Origin: Methanobacteriota archaeon
GTDB lineage: Archaea; Thermoplasmatota; Poseidoniia; Poseidoniales; Thalassarchaeaceae
DNA length: 34,862 nt
Direction of reading: 5' to 3'
NCBI GenBank assembly: GCA_002698225.1
Contig: NZWD01000013.1
Location: 1 to 34,862 of the forward strand
Shown: positions 25,837 to 34,862 of the stretch, piece by piece
Layout: each line of letters begins with the position of its first letter
How positions within the stretch are numbered: position 1 is the first letter of the stretch
The notes under the pieces: generated by a model
What the model was told of the DNA's origin: nothing
The model's input: only the letters and a program-made list of their open reading frames with translations
The model's database searches: none
Position numbers and translations under genes: made by a program

Positions 25837-27947
25837 TGGCCAATCTTCTTGGTCGTTCTATCGTCAGGTCAGGTTCCATGAGGGCCGACCAATCCGGGGA
25901 TTTCGGGAGTTTTCTCGCTCACGATGAGCTGAGGGATTCTCAGGGCGAGATGATTGTCGATGGAATTGCAGCCCTAGGGGCAATGGGTTTCCTACTTGCA
26001 TCTGCCCCTACTGGAATCGGAAAGACAGCGGCCGCTTTGGCGGCAGCTCTCGACGCATCGAGAAAATCTCCCGAGCCGAAGGTAGTGATGTTCCTCACAG
26101 GTAGGCAGTCTCAGCACAGGATAGTTGTAGAGACAGTCCGTAGAATTAATGAGAAGTTAGATTCGGAAACGGGCAAGATCAGGTTGGTAGACCTGATTGG
26201 GCAACAAGGTATGTGTATCAACGAGATTAGGCATGAGCACAGGGCCCTTTTCTCGAGGCTTTGTGCCGATAAGCGGGGCTCTAGAACCTGCAAACCATGG
26301 CTTGCTGACTCTGAGCTCATCCGGCCTCGCATTCTCCATGATCCACTGCATGTAGATGAGTTGGTCTCGTTATGTGAAGGACGGGATGATGAGAAACCAT
26401 ACGGCATCTGTCCATGGAAGGTCGCCAGAGAGTCCGCTTCCTACGCCGATATAGTGGTCTGCGACTACAACCATATCTTCGTCGAAGCGGTCCGAGAATC
26501 ATCACTATCTGCCATGGGATTGGAACTCGAGGACATAATATTGGTCGTGGATGAGGCGCATAATCTACCAGATCGGATACGCAGAGGGTTCGAACGCAGA
26601 ATTACGATGAAAGTGATTCGTGATGCGATTTTCGAAATTGAGGAACATTCAGAGAGGATTCAGTCCGAAGGTGCATCCCTAGAGGGTGAGGATTCCGATG
26701 CCAATGAATCCGAATTAGATCGACTCAGAAGAATGAAGGCCGCAATGAAGAGGTTGAGGGATGAGTTGCCTAGATGGTTCGCAGAAATCGAGGGAGGTCT
26801 TGAAGGTAGTTTGGGCGAGGATCAGCAGGTCTCTATGACTGACTTTATCGAAAGGTTCTCCGGAATACTAGCTCAGGATGTCGAGAGGGCCGTAGAGATC
26901 GATGCACTGGTCAGGATGCTACAGAGAATCAGGGTCGATATCGATGAGAATGATGAGGAATTGGAGGACGAGACAGCCTGCATGAGATTGGCCATCCTGC
27001 TACAGACCTGCATGCAGAATCACGATAGCCCCGCCTTCGCATTGGTGCATGACAAGATGGGCGGAGAGGAGCATCGCCTCACCACACATCTGCTTGACCC
27101 GGGAGTAGTCTCAGGTGGCCTTCTAGAAATGTGCAGCGGCGCCATAATGATGTCCGGCACACTGTTCCCTCCAGAGATGTACTATGATCTTCTCAAGGTG
27201 CCCCAGGACAGGGTCTCAATAGTCAAAGAGTATACCTCTCACTTCCTATCTGAAAGAAGGCCAGTCCTTATCGCCAAGGATGTCACTAGCAGATTTTCCG
27301 ACAGAGGAGATGAAAATACTGCTAGAATAAGAGCACACATCCGATCTATTCTCAAGCAGACCCCGGGACATGTTGCTGTTTTCGCCCCTAGTTACGCCAT
27401 GCTGGAACAGATATTACTAGAGGATGAAGATTGGATTGTTCGTAGTCGTCGGATGCTACAGGAACGCCCTGGGGCCTCAAAAGAGGAAATGGATAGGGTG
27501 GTTGATACTCTGCATCGATTGAGGCGTGAAGAGACTCCTGCCATACTCGCCGGTGTTCTAGGCGGGAAACTGGCCGAGGGTGTGGACTACCCTGGTAACA
27601 TCCTCGATGCAGTGGTCTGTATCGGCTTGCCTCTGCCTCCTCCGAGTTCTAGACAAGAAGCATTGAGGAGTTACTGTGAGGAGCGTTATGGTAAGCAGAG
27701 TGCTTGGAGATATGCAAGCTCACAGCCCGCAGTAAACAGGCTTCTGCAGGCCATCGGCAGACCCATCAGAAAGGCGGCAGATAGGGCATTAGTGGTCCTT
27801 CTTGAGAAGAGGCTGTTGCAAAGAGGTTACAAGTTCTGCCTCCCCAAAGGGGTGCATTTGGTTGAGAGCATCGATTCGGGTCGTACCGAACGTCATGCGG
27901 AGCGATTCTTCAGAAATAATCCCGATCCAGCTAAGCACATTGAGTGA
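25836..27947 (+). CDS. XPD/Rad3/DinG-family superfamily 2 helicase (ORF track start 25833 GTG; ATG at 25836)
   Basis: Walker A SAPTGIGKTAAAL, DEAH VVDEAHNLPDRIR, Fe-S-type cysteine region CKPW...LCEGRDDEKPYGICPWKVARESASYADIVVCDYNHIF, QAIGRPIRKAADRALVVLLEKR. Confidence 0.9.
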   Translation: MANLLGRSIVRSGSMRADQSGDFGSFLAHDELRDSQGEMIVDGIAALGAMGFLLASAPTGIGKTAAALAAALDASRKSPEPKVVMFLTGRQSQHRIVVETVRRINEKLDSETGKIRLVDLIGQQGMCINEIRHEHRALFSRLCADKRGSRTCKPWLADSELIRPRILHDPLHVDELVSLCEGRDDEKPYGICPWKVARESASYADIVVCDYNHIFVEAVRESSLSAMGLELEDIILVVDEAHNLPDRIRRGFERRITMKVIRDAIFEIEEHSERIQSEGASLEGEDSDANESELDRLRRMKAAMKRLRDELPRWFAEIEGGLEGSLGEDQQVSMTDFIERFSGILAQDVERAVEIDALVRMLQRIRVDIDENDEELEDETACMRLAILLQTCMQNHDSPAFALVHDKMGGEEHRLTTHLLDPGVVSGGLLEMCSGAIMMSGTLFPPEMYYDLLKVPQDRVSIVKEYTSHFLSERRPVLIAKDVTSRFSDRGDENTARIRAHIRSILKQTPGHVAVFAPSYAMLEQILLEDEDWIVRSRRMLQERPGASKEEMDRVVDTLHRLRREETPAILAGVLGGKLAEGVDYPGNILDAVVCIGLPLPPPSSRQEALRSYCEERYGKQSAWRYASSQPAVNRLLQAIGRPIRKAADRALVVLLEKRLLQRGYKFCLPKGVHLVESIDSGRTERHAERFFRNNPDPAKHIE

Positions 27948-28456
27948 GCAATGGGTTCATCCGAGTCCCTTGCTTCGGAGTGTCGATGCAGTGGTCGAGG
28001 ATACAAGTTGAGATGCCTAGCTCCAGCGCTGTCTCGGATGCACGGCTTGGAGTCGGTGAGTCCGGCCTGGATGCCACTGCTGAACAGATGCACGATGATT
28101 TCATCGGTTCAATCCCTCATCTCGATGAGGTGAGAGAAGAGCATCATGCAGTTATTTCCGAACTCTCACAAGCAATGGAAGCGGCGAGGGCAGTATCAAG
28201 GGAGCTGCAGCCTCTCGGGGAGTTACTTTCAGAACTGGGTGGATCAATGGGTGAGCGCGAGATAACCATTCCACTTCCTACTGCGAAGCCTGGGGAACTG
28301 GTGATTGAGACGATGACAGAAGATGGTGGCGAGCTGGTTAGGCTGATTGCGCCCGAAAGATTCGGGGGCACCATCAGACACTTTTCATTGACCGAAGGAG
28401 ATTCAATAGTTGGGGCCCGATGGTCTGATGGTGAGTTGGTACTCGAACTCAACTAA
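27944..28456 (+). CDS. Conserved-looking hypothetical protein, N-terminal helical plus C-terminal beta-rich (start GTG 27944 or ATG 28013)
   Basis: 170 aa ORF overlapping the helicase stop by 4 bp; helical region EEHHAVISELSQAMEAARAVSRELQPLGELLSEL, then beta-rich segment. Confidence 0.6.
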   Translation: MSNGFIRVPCFGVSMQWSRIQVEMPSSSAVSDARLGVGESGLDATAEQMHDDFIGSIPHLDEVREEHHAVISELSQAMEAARAVSRELQPLGELLSELGGSMGEREITIPLPTAKPGELVIETMTEDGGELVRLIAPERFGGTIRHFSLTEGDSIVGARWSDGELVLELN

Positions 28457-31400
28457 TTACCATCAGCGATGTAAGAATCCCTTTCAGGGAACTCCTGTAA
28501 CTCGTCTATCTCCTGAAGCACAGTCGAGAGTGCCATCTGAGCGCTCTGGCGATGAGGTTCGCCCAGAATGTGACTGGAGTATCTTGCCTCCTCGAATATC
28601 CGATCTAGGGCTACCAGGGCTTGCTCGCTAATCGGCAAGGCATTTCGAATTGCAATCTCAAACTCTCGGACGGTCTCGAAGTCCCTTCTCAGGAAACCTC
28701 TGCTCATCAGAATCTGACACAGGCTCTCGTAGCAGTTGAAGATGGCTTCTCTGACCTCATCGCCTGCTGCGAGTAATTCGGCTGTATAACTGAACACTCC
28801 TGCAAGTTCGTCAAGTGTAGCCTTCCGGCGGCGGCGAATCAGCATGGCGGCACCAGCGGCGAGCAGGATAGCGATCAACACAAGCCCTAGCATTGTGGTG
28901 AATCCGAACGCTTGCGATGATTGCTTCTCGTAAGTGACATCTAGTCCCCCATGGAAATTAGCCAGCCAAGTCTTGTTGATTGGATCTACAAACTCTGAAT
29001 CGGTCGAGAAGCAGACTCTCAGGGCACCCCAGAAGGTCTGGTTATGGAACGATGGCAATCCGGTGAAAGCCTCGAACCCGTAGGCGAACAAGCCGTCCTG
29101 ATTGGTCAACCCGACCACGGAGAAATGAGTGGATGAGTGTCTCTGGTCACAGGTACCGTTGACGAGATAAGCTGACATAGGGAAGTTCTCTACTGGCTGT
29201 CCTGTATCGAAGGCTGTGACATTGACAGACCCGTCAATGAATCGCTGTCCCTCCGAGATATGCTGAGAATCAGGGGTGAACCTGTAGACAACTGAAATCA
29301 GGATGTCGACTTCGACTTCTAAGGTTGCGCCATTCAGATATCTCGAGCCGTCGGGCTCGACTGTGATGACTAGAGATAGTGGTCCGGGCGGCATTACTTG
29401 GATGGCATTGGTGATGATGCCGAAGTGCTCAGTTCCATCGTCCGACCAAGGGTCGCCCGAAAGTGGCAACAGGCTGTCTTCCCACTTGAGAGATATTGAC
29501 ATGTTGCTCATCACATTGGATTCGCCGCCAATCTCCAGTATCCTACCTTGCAACTTGATGGGAGCGGTTGGGTCTCCCCTGATGATGTAGAGATTATTTG
29601 GGAAGACCTCAATCTCTATGTCTGCCCTTGAGTAGACAGTGAGATTGTACTGCGTCGGCAGGTAGAATGTCTCTCCTGAGAATGAAAACTCGACGATATG
29701 TGGGCCTCTCGCAATCAGGTATCCCAGTTCGTGGGAGTAACTGAAGGTGCCATCAATGGAACTAGTGATTGACCCTATATGCTCTCCATCCAGCGAAACC
29801 AAAATTTCCCGTCCCTCGAGTCCCGGACGCCCCGTAGAGTCGTCATCGAATAGTCTACCAGTGAAGTTCCAAGTCCCTCCTCTAGTCATAATGGCATTAT
29901 CAACCTGTAGAGTCATTCCCGAATGATATGCAATTACTAGGGTTGTATCAGTAGTCCCCAGTCTATGATATCCTTGCTCTGGAGCCCTGACTGTGAGTGT
30001 GTGATTACCTACATCTAGGAAGTCAGAGACGGTCCAGAGGTAAGACCATTCACCGTTTTCATCGGAGCTGGTAATCCCTATCAGAACTCCATCCACGAAG
30101 ATCTGTAGCGAATGGTTGGCCAACCAGCCATCAGGCAGGTTATCCTTGACTGTGCCACTGAGCATCAACGGATCCCCAACCGCTACTGCTGAAGGCTCTT
30201 CTATGGCAATCGAAACCGGACCATAAACGGTGAATATGGTCGAGGAGTTAGATCCGATGATGAACTCCTCTCCCTGATACGAGATTAGCACGATGCGAGG
30301 CCCCAGTTCCATATCCGGTGGGACTGGGATGTAGAGGCTGAAGGTGCCGTTTTCGTCCACTGACAAGCCGGTGAGGAATTGGCCATTCATCGAAACCTCA
30401 AGCTGTCTGTTGGGAAGTACTCGTCCGGAGCCGTCAGTCAACATTCCTTCAATGAGCAACAGCTCGTTCCTGTCAACCTCGCCAGGGGGAGTGGTCAGGA
30501 CGACCTGTGAGGTCTGGGTCACATTGAACTCTCCCGAGTATGAGGAAGGAAGGTAGTACTCTGGATTGAGCGAGTCGCCCTGCCCCATCGGGTCGACCCA
30601 GGTGAAACCGCCAAGGAATCTGACAGTCATGGTGTGAGCTCCGTAGTCCGAATCCAGAGGCAGGTCATAGGTGATGGCCCACTCTCCAGTAGTAGCATTT
30701 GACTGGGTTGAGTAGACTGGACCGATTGTAACTCCGTCTATTTCGAGATGGATAATTCCTCCTTGGGGATTACCTCCGTGGAACAGATTTTGACCATGCT
30801 CATCCAACAGGGTGCCGCTGAAGGTGACTGTTTCGCCTGCGATTGCGGACCCAGTGATTGAGTTGATTCGAAGTTCGGTCGGTGCGAGAATTATGACACG
30901 GGTCCAAGTCTCATCCCCTAGTAGGCCAGTTGTCCCGTTGATGCCTGCGAACACAGCTGAAATGGTCATTGGGCCAGGAGTTCTGAATGCATCGACAGTA
31001 ACCATGGCGTTCATTGTGCCGTTGATGTCGGTGAAGCCCCTCCACTCCAGATTACCCTCAACCAAGATGTCGACAGGTTCGGCGATGATGGGTTGGCCGG
31101 CATTGTCGATTAGTGAAACATTGACGCTAATCAGATCTCCTCTAATCGTCCTACTGTCTGGATCTAGGTCAATCGGATCTAGTATGGTCAATAGCGAGTA
31201 TCCTCTGCTATCGAAGGTCTCGTTGCCCGAACTAGAGCCGTAGTAGTTGACATTCGGTGTGAATGAGGCCATCAAATCGTGAGTACCTCGTGGGAATGTC
31301 AAATCCAATCTTATGTCTGCGGACCATGAACCGTTAGGAGCAACATGTGCGTGCCCGCCATGTGAAATTGTGAAGGTGTTACTCTGGCCATCAATAGAGA

Positions 31401-34400
31401 ATGTCAAGGTCGGGAAGAGTGTGTTGCCGTTGCGATCGATTATTCCGCTTCCATTACTAGATGTGAGCATACCACTTACTGTGAAAGACTCTCCTGCAGC
31501 CGGATTGGCAATAATCGGATCTACGGTCAAGTTGGTAGGGGACCTTACTGTGATGGTGGTAATCAGGGAGGAGATTGAGTGCAATGTTGAGGAGCCGTTG
31601 AAGAACAAAGTCACTGCAATCAGTCCCAGAGGATGAGAATGGGGCACATCGAAGGTGAAGTTGGCTATTCCGGCCCCATTAGTCTGAATCTCAGGCAACC
31701 AAGTGTCATGGAACTTGGCTGCGATGGTTGAGTCCGCCAACTGTCTGTCGTTGTCGCTGGACTCGACTAATCTCGCACCGAAACTAATCGATGACCCCCT
31801 ATCTGCAACTGTGTTGATTATGGGAGTCTTATCGACGAACTGAGTTACTCCTCTAACGAGAATCGTGGCGTTTCCTGTCCCCGTCAGATAGAATGGAGTG
31901 CTACCATTAATCACACTGACTACCACAGTTTTGATTCCGCTGGTTACACCATCTGCAAGGGGATCGGTGGGAACTGAGATCGTGAACGAACCATTGCTCG
32001 TAGTCGTGACGCTATTGACCAGAGTCTCACTCGAGTCGGCTAGGAAGAAGACCTCCAATGCCATTGGTCCGTTAACCGAGCGGTTGCCGTCAATAGCATC
32101 CAATACTCTGCCGCTAATCGAGAAAGCCTGACCGGCCGTGACCTCTGGAGGAATTATGTCTATCTCAACGAAGCTGGCTACCTGAACGGTGAGGTTGACG
32201 AAGGTCTCGTTACCAAGCCACCTTCCGGCATCATCGAGAATCAAAGGATCTGATACATCATCAGGCGCGTGTACCCGCACCGAGTAATATCCGGGTGCCG
32301 TGTTCGCTGGAATCACAGGAGAGAAGGTAGCTATGCCATCGGTGCCTGTGGTTTGATTCTCCATCAGTTGCTCATTGGGACCTCCCCAGTCAAAGTAGAT
32401 GTCAGCAAGAACTCCTTGTAGTAGTGAATTATCCTCTATATCGGTTACTGTCGCGTTGATGACCATCGAGGAGCCAGCAACTACAATGATTGCCTCAGGC
32501 GAAGTCTCGACTACGAACTCTGTCTGTATTCCGGTCCTGTACTCAGCGTCGTCTTGAACCTTGAAGAACTCACCTCCGGATGGGGGGTTCTGAGTGAAAT
32601 CGAGGAGTACTCTGAGGTCATAGACGCCAGAACCAACACCTGTGGGCATCAGGAAAGTAAGATTGTAGCCACCCGTAGTCTGGTTAATCCACCCGGAAGC
32701 CAAGCGGTAGACTACGGGAGGGGAGGGGGAGCCATCGGGTGCTGGAGGCAGATCGGATGGAACTAATAGTTGGACTACAATGGATGAGTTGTTACCTGTA
32801 ATCGGAGTATCGTGGAAGATATCATTGGCAAAGCCGGATATCCAGTTGGTAGATCCTCTAGGCGTCCAATCCAAGCCCAATTGCACCGTAGCGTTGGCTC
32901 TTCCCTGAATTCTGATTATATCAGTCACACCTGCAGGCTGTAGCCATGTCGAGCCACTGTAATTGAGAACCCATGAGTAGTCTCCCGCAAATGTCTCCCA
33001 GGGAGGTGTGAATGCGACATCCAACCGGGGAATATCTGGATCGCTGGCATTCCACTCTTCGGTTCCATTCAGAAGAAGCGTGTAACTTCCTAAGAAGTCA
33101 GCGAGAGAGGTATTGGTGTGATCAGTCATCACCACTTCGACTACTGCTTGGTTTCCTCTCGGGATTGCTTGGAGCTGATATGAGAATAACACATAACTCC
33201 TGATGCCAAACTGGTCAGTGAAAGTAGTTTGGTCATTGGCGTTCAGCCCATCAGAGTCGAACTCCAACTTGACTTGCACCTCTCCTGCAGGCAGCGGAAC
33301 GCGAGAGGCCGAGAACAACCAGTCTAGGGAGAACTCTCCAGGAGTGGATGTCCAATTACTGTCATCCAAATCCCAAGATGTTAGAGTGACATAGGGGCCG
33401 TTTGTGTTGGCCCTCCTCATCTTCAGATACAAAGTACCGTTCAGTGCTTCTGGCGAGGGCCCTCTGCTCAGAACGGTTCCATTGAGATGAATCAACGAGT
33501 CGATCTCAAGGATGCTGTTGTTTGAGCCCCCACCCTCGAGAGTTATCGTTAGATTAGGCGCGGGTGTGATGTTGAACATGAATGCCTTAGAGACTGGTCT
33601 GATGTGGTATGATGGGATCGAGGCGTTGTTGAGGTCTTCCTCGTGCCATCCGTTGAACTCGAGTGATGCATTGATGGTTCCCAGAGGCTCGGTTTCGTTG
33701 ATGTCTATCGAGAACTCGTAGTAACCGCCCGCGCCCACATCTGCAATCAGGCTAACTGGGCCCTCATTGACTGTAGTGTAGTTCAGAATAACCTGCATAC
33801 TATCGAGAGTAGATGGGTCGGTGAAGGGAGTGCTGGCCAGGGATAAATCTCCAGAGACCAGAGTCTCGACTCCAGCACCCAACATTGGTTGATCGACCGG
33901 AGGAGGTTCGTGTATGCTCAGGTTAGAATCATCAGATACATTCAGCCTCCAAGTGAAGGAGATTCCTTGGGAGCCTACATACCCCTTCTCAAAGAGGTGT
34001 AGCACCAGAGAGCCAAACCCGGGATCGATTGGTTCCTCAGGGGTCCCGTTAAGTGAGAATGTGCCATTTGAATCAGTAGTCCCGTTTGCAACTAGATGCT
34101 CAGACATAGCAGCGCTGCCGGGGACATTTCCTGTGTCGTTCGACTTGACTAGGTACATGTAGACTGAAATGTTGGCAGCTCCGGTAGCGTTCTCGATGAA
34201 TTGCAGAGTTCCATTCAGCCAGATGTCTCCTGACGACATATTTCTCTCAAACCAGGTCGGGCCCCATTCCTCGTCAACAACCTCGAGGGCAGCCATTGGG
34301 GGGCATGCTTCAAATGGTATCCAACCCATATCTAGTCCGCCTTGGTTCTGGTTAGTCTCTAGATGGACCTCGACCCATCTAGTGAAGTCCTTGCCGTATA

Positions 34401-34862
34401 CCTCAAACGACTTGCCCGTCCAAGTCCCTCCGGCGAAACCGGTGACCTTGCGCGTAGGGATGCCAGCGAGTCTAAGCATCACAGAGAATACAGTGGTGAA
34501 CTCATCGCAGCTTCCCTCCTTGGTAGTGTTAAGTATCCAGTGAGCGATGTCACTATCAGCATCGAGTCCATCGACCCTGCCTGAGCCATCATGATTGAGA
34601 GTGAAGTTCGTGGTTGAATTTCCATTAATCAGGAAGTCCTGTATCGCGAGCACTTTGTCCCAAGCAGTGAATGCACCTGACTCATTAATTGCATTCTGAG
34701 TAACTTGGTCGACATAGTCGCTACTCCTATCTAAGAAATCGTTAGGCAAGTCATAGGCATAACTACTCCCTGAGAAGGCTGTGGAGTTAGATGTGATCTC
34801 AGTTCCGAAGAAAACTTGTGGGGCGGTGACGAAGAGTGTGTCAACAGTCGATTGATCAATCA
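28453..34862 (-). CDS. Giant membrane-anchored protein: transglutaminase-like domain, about nine or more Ig-like repeats, C-terminal TM and DUF4129-like cytoplasmic domain; 5' end truncated by window edge
   Basis: The listed TTG start at 34749 is not the real start; the frame stays open to 34862 (-IDQSTVDTLFVTAPQVFFGTEITSNSTAFSGSSYAYDLPND). TGase Cys region EGSCDEFTTVFSVMLRLAGIPTRKVTGFAGG; repeated G-x-[LV]-x-D...DENGTFS-type modules; TM FTTMLGLVLIAILLAAGAAMLI; tail TVREFEIAIRNALP...ALDRIFEEARYSSH. Confidence 0.9.
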   Translation of the reverse strand, partial: IDQSTVDTLFVTAPQVFFGTEITSNSTAFSGSSYAYDLPNDFLDRSSDYVDQVTQNAINESGAFTAWDKVLAIQDFLINGNSTTNFTLNHDGSGRVDGLDADSDIAHWILNTTKEGSCDEFTTVFSVMLRLAGIPTRKVTGFAGGTWTGKSFEVYGKDFTRWVEVHLETNQNQGGLDMGWIPFEACPPMAALEVVDEEWGPTWFERNMSSGDIWLNGTLQFIENATGAANISVYMYLVKSNDTGNVPGSAAMSEHLVANGTTDSNGTFSLNGTPEEPIDPGFGSLVLHLFEKGYVGSQGISFTWRLNVSDDSNLSIHEPPPVDQPMLGAGVETLVSGDLSLASTPFTDPSTLDSMQVILNYTTVNEGPVSLIADVGAGGYYEFSIDINETEPLGTINASLEFNGWHEEDLNNASIPSYHIRPVSKAFMFNITPAPNLTITLEGGGSNNSILEIDSLIHLNGTVLSRGPSPEALNGTLYLKMRRANTNGPYVTLTSWDLDDSNWTSTPGEFSLDWLFSASRVPLPAGEVQVKLEFDSDGLNANDQTTFTDQFGIRSYVLFSYQLQAIPRGNQAVVEVVMTDHTNTSLADFLGSYTLLLNGTEEWNASDPDIPRLDVAFTPPWETFAGDYSWVLNYSGSTWLQPAGVTDIIRIQGRANATVQLGLDWTPRGSTNWISGFANDIFHDTPITGNNSSIVVQLLVPSDLPPAPDGSPSPPVVYRLASGWINQTTGGYNLTFLMPTGVGSGVYDLRVLLDFTQNPPSGGEFFKVQDDAEYRTGIQTEFVVETSPEAIIVVAGSSMVINATVTDIEDNSLLQGVLADIYFDWGGPNEQLMENQTTGTDGIATFSPVIPANTAPGYYSVRVHAPDDVSDPLILDDAGRWLGNETFVNLTVQVASFVEIDIIPPEVTAGQAFSISGRVLDAIDGNRSVNGPMALEVFFLADSSETLVNSVTTTSNGSFTISVPTDPLADGVTSGIKTVVVSVINGSTPFYLTGTGNATILVRGVTQFVDKTPIINTVADRGSSISFGARLVESSDNDRQLADSTIAAKFHDTWLPEIQTNGAGIANFTFDVPHSHPLGLIAVTLFFNGSSTLHSISSLITTITVRSPTNLTVDPIIANPAAGESFTVSGMLTSSNGSGIIDRNGNTLFPTLTFSIDGQSNTFTISHGGHAHVAPNGSWSADIRLDLTFPRGTHDLMASFTPNVNYYGSSSGNETFDSRGYSLLTILDPIDLDPDSRTIRGDLISVNVSLIDNAGQPIIAEPVDILVEGNLEWRGFTDINGTMNAMVTVDAFRTPGPMTISAVFAGINGTTGLLGDETWTRVIILAPTELRINSITGSAIAGETVTFSGTLLDEHGQNLFHGGNPQGGIIHLEIDGVTIGPVYSTQSNATTGEWAITYDLPLDSDYGAHTMTVRFLGGFTWVDPMGQGDSLNPEYYLPSSYSGEFNVTQTSQVVLTTPPGEVDRNELLLIEGMLTDGSGRVLPNRQLEVSMNGQFLTGLSVDENGTFSLYIPVPPDMELGPRIVLISYQGEEFIIGSNSSTIFTVYGPVSIAIEEPSAVAVGDPLMLSGTVKDNLPDGWLANHSLQIFVDGVLIGITSSDENGEWSYLWTVSDFLDVGNHTLTVRAPEQGYHRLGTTDTTLVIAYHSGMTLQVDNAIMTRGGTWNFTGRLFDDDSTGRPGLEGREILVSLDGEHIGSITSSIDGTFSYSHELGYLIARGPHIVEFSFSGETFYLPTQYNLTVYSRADIEIEVFPNNLYIIRGDPTAPIKLQGRILEIGGESNVMSNMSISLKWEDSLLPLSGDPWSDDGTEHFGIITNAIQVMPPGPLSLVITVEPDGSRYLNGATLEVEVDILISVVYRFTPDSQHISEGQRFIDGSVNVTAFDTGQPVENFPMSAYLVNGTCDQRHSSTHFSVVGLTNQDGLFAYGFEAFTGLPSFHNQTFWGALRVCFSTDSEFVDPINKTWLANFHGGLDVTYEKQSSQAFGFTTMLGLVLIAILLAAGAAMLIRRRRKATLDELAGVFSYTAELLAAGDEVREAIFNCYESLCQILMSRGFLRRDFETVREFEIAIRNALPISEQALVALDRIFEEARYSSHILGEPHRQSAQMALSTVLQEIDELQEFPERDSYIADGN

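Noticed and set aside
28453-34749. Many + strand ORFs (e.g. 30812-31243, 31313-31636, 34169-34543) inside the giant - strand gene
   Set aside because: They are antisense shadows of a continuous 2098-codon ORF, with low-complexity composition and no recognisable domains.

Overview
The window is a gene-dense archaeal chromosomal segment. The rpoE'/spt4/S24e/S27ae cluster, dtdA, an XPD-like helicase and an HVO_0476-type Zn protein suggest a euryarchaeon, plausibly a marine Group II/Poseidoniales relative (inference, not tested). I see about 24 protein genes, two of them giant surface proteins; the S8 protease is cut by the left edge and the transglutaminase-like giant by the right edge. I found no rRNA, tRNA, CRISPR array, transposase or phage module. 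The best candidate for an undescribed system is at 15.2-19.3 kb: a divergent polar-amino-acid-type ABC importer. Its permease is fused to an N-terminal BNR/Ycf48-like beta-propeller, and its substrate-binding protein appears to carry its two half-domains in circularly permuted order with a C-terminal membrane anchor. A TATA-like core flanked by a perfect inverted repeat lies between the two genes. Other notable items: (i) a sulfotransferase-like gene overlapping a class-IV aminotransferase gene, matching the two halves of a plant fusion protein; (ii) a receiver-like/PPDK-type ATP-grasp protein that lacks the phospho-His and PEP domains; (iii) a tandem-RHH regulator with 22-bp phased operator-like repeats; (iv) an unlisted 58-aa Arg/Gly-rich smORF; (v) a giant Ig-repeat protein whose transglutaminase domain has lost its catalytic His; (vi) a GNRA-capped hairpin in the rpoE' operon leader. 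All homology calls come from reading motifs by eye; no searches were run.
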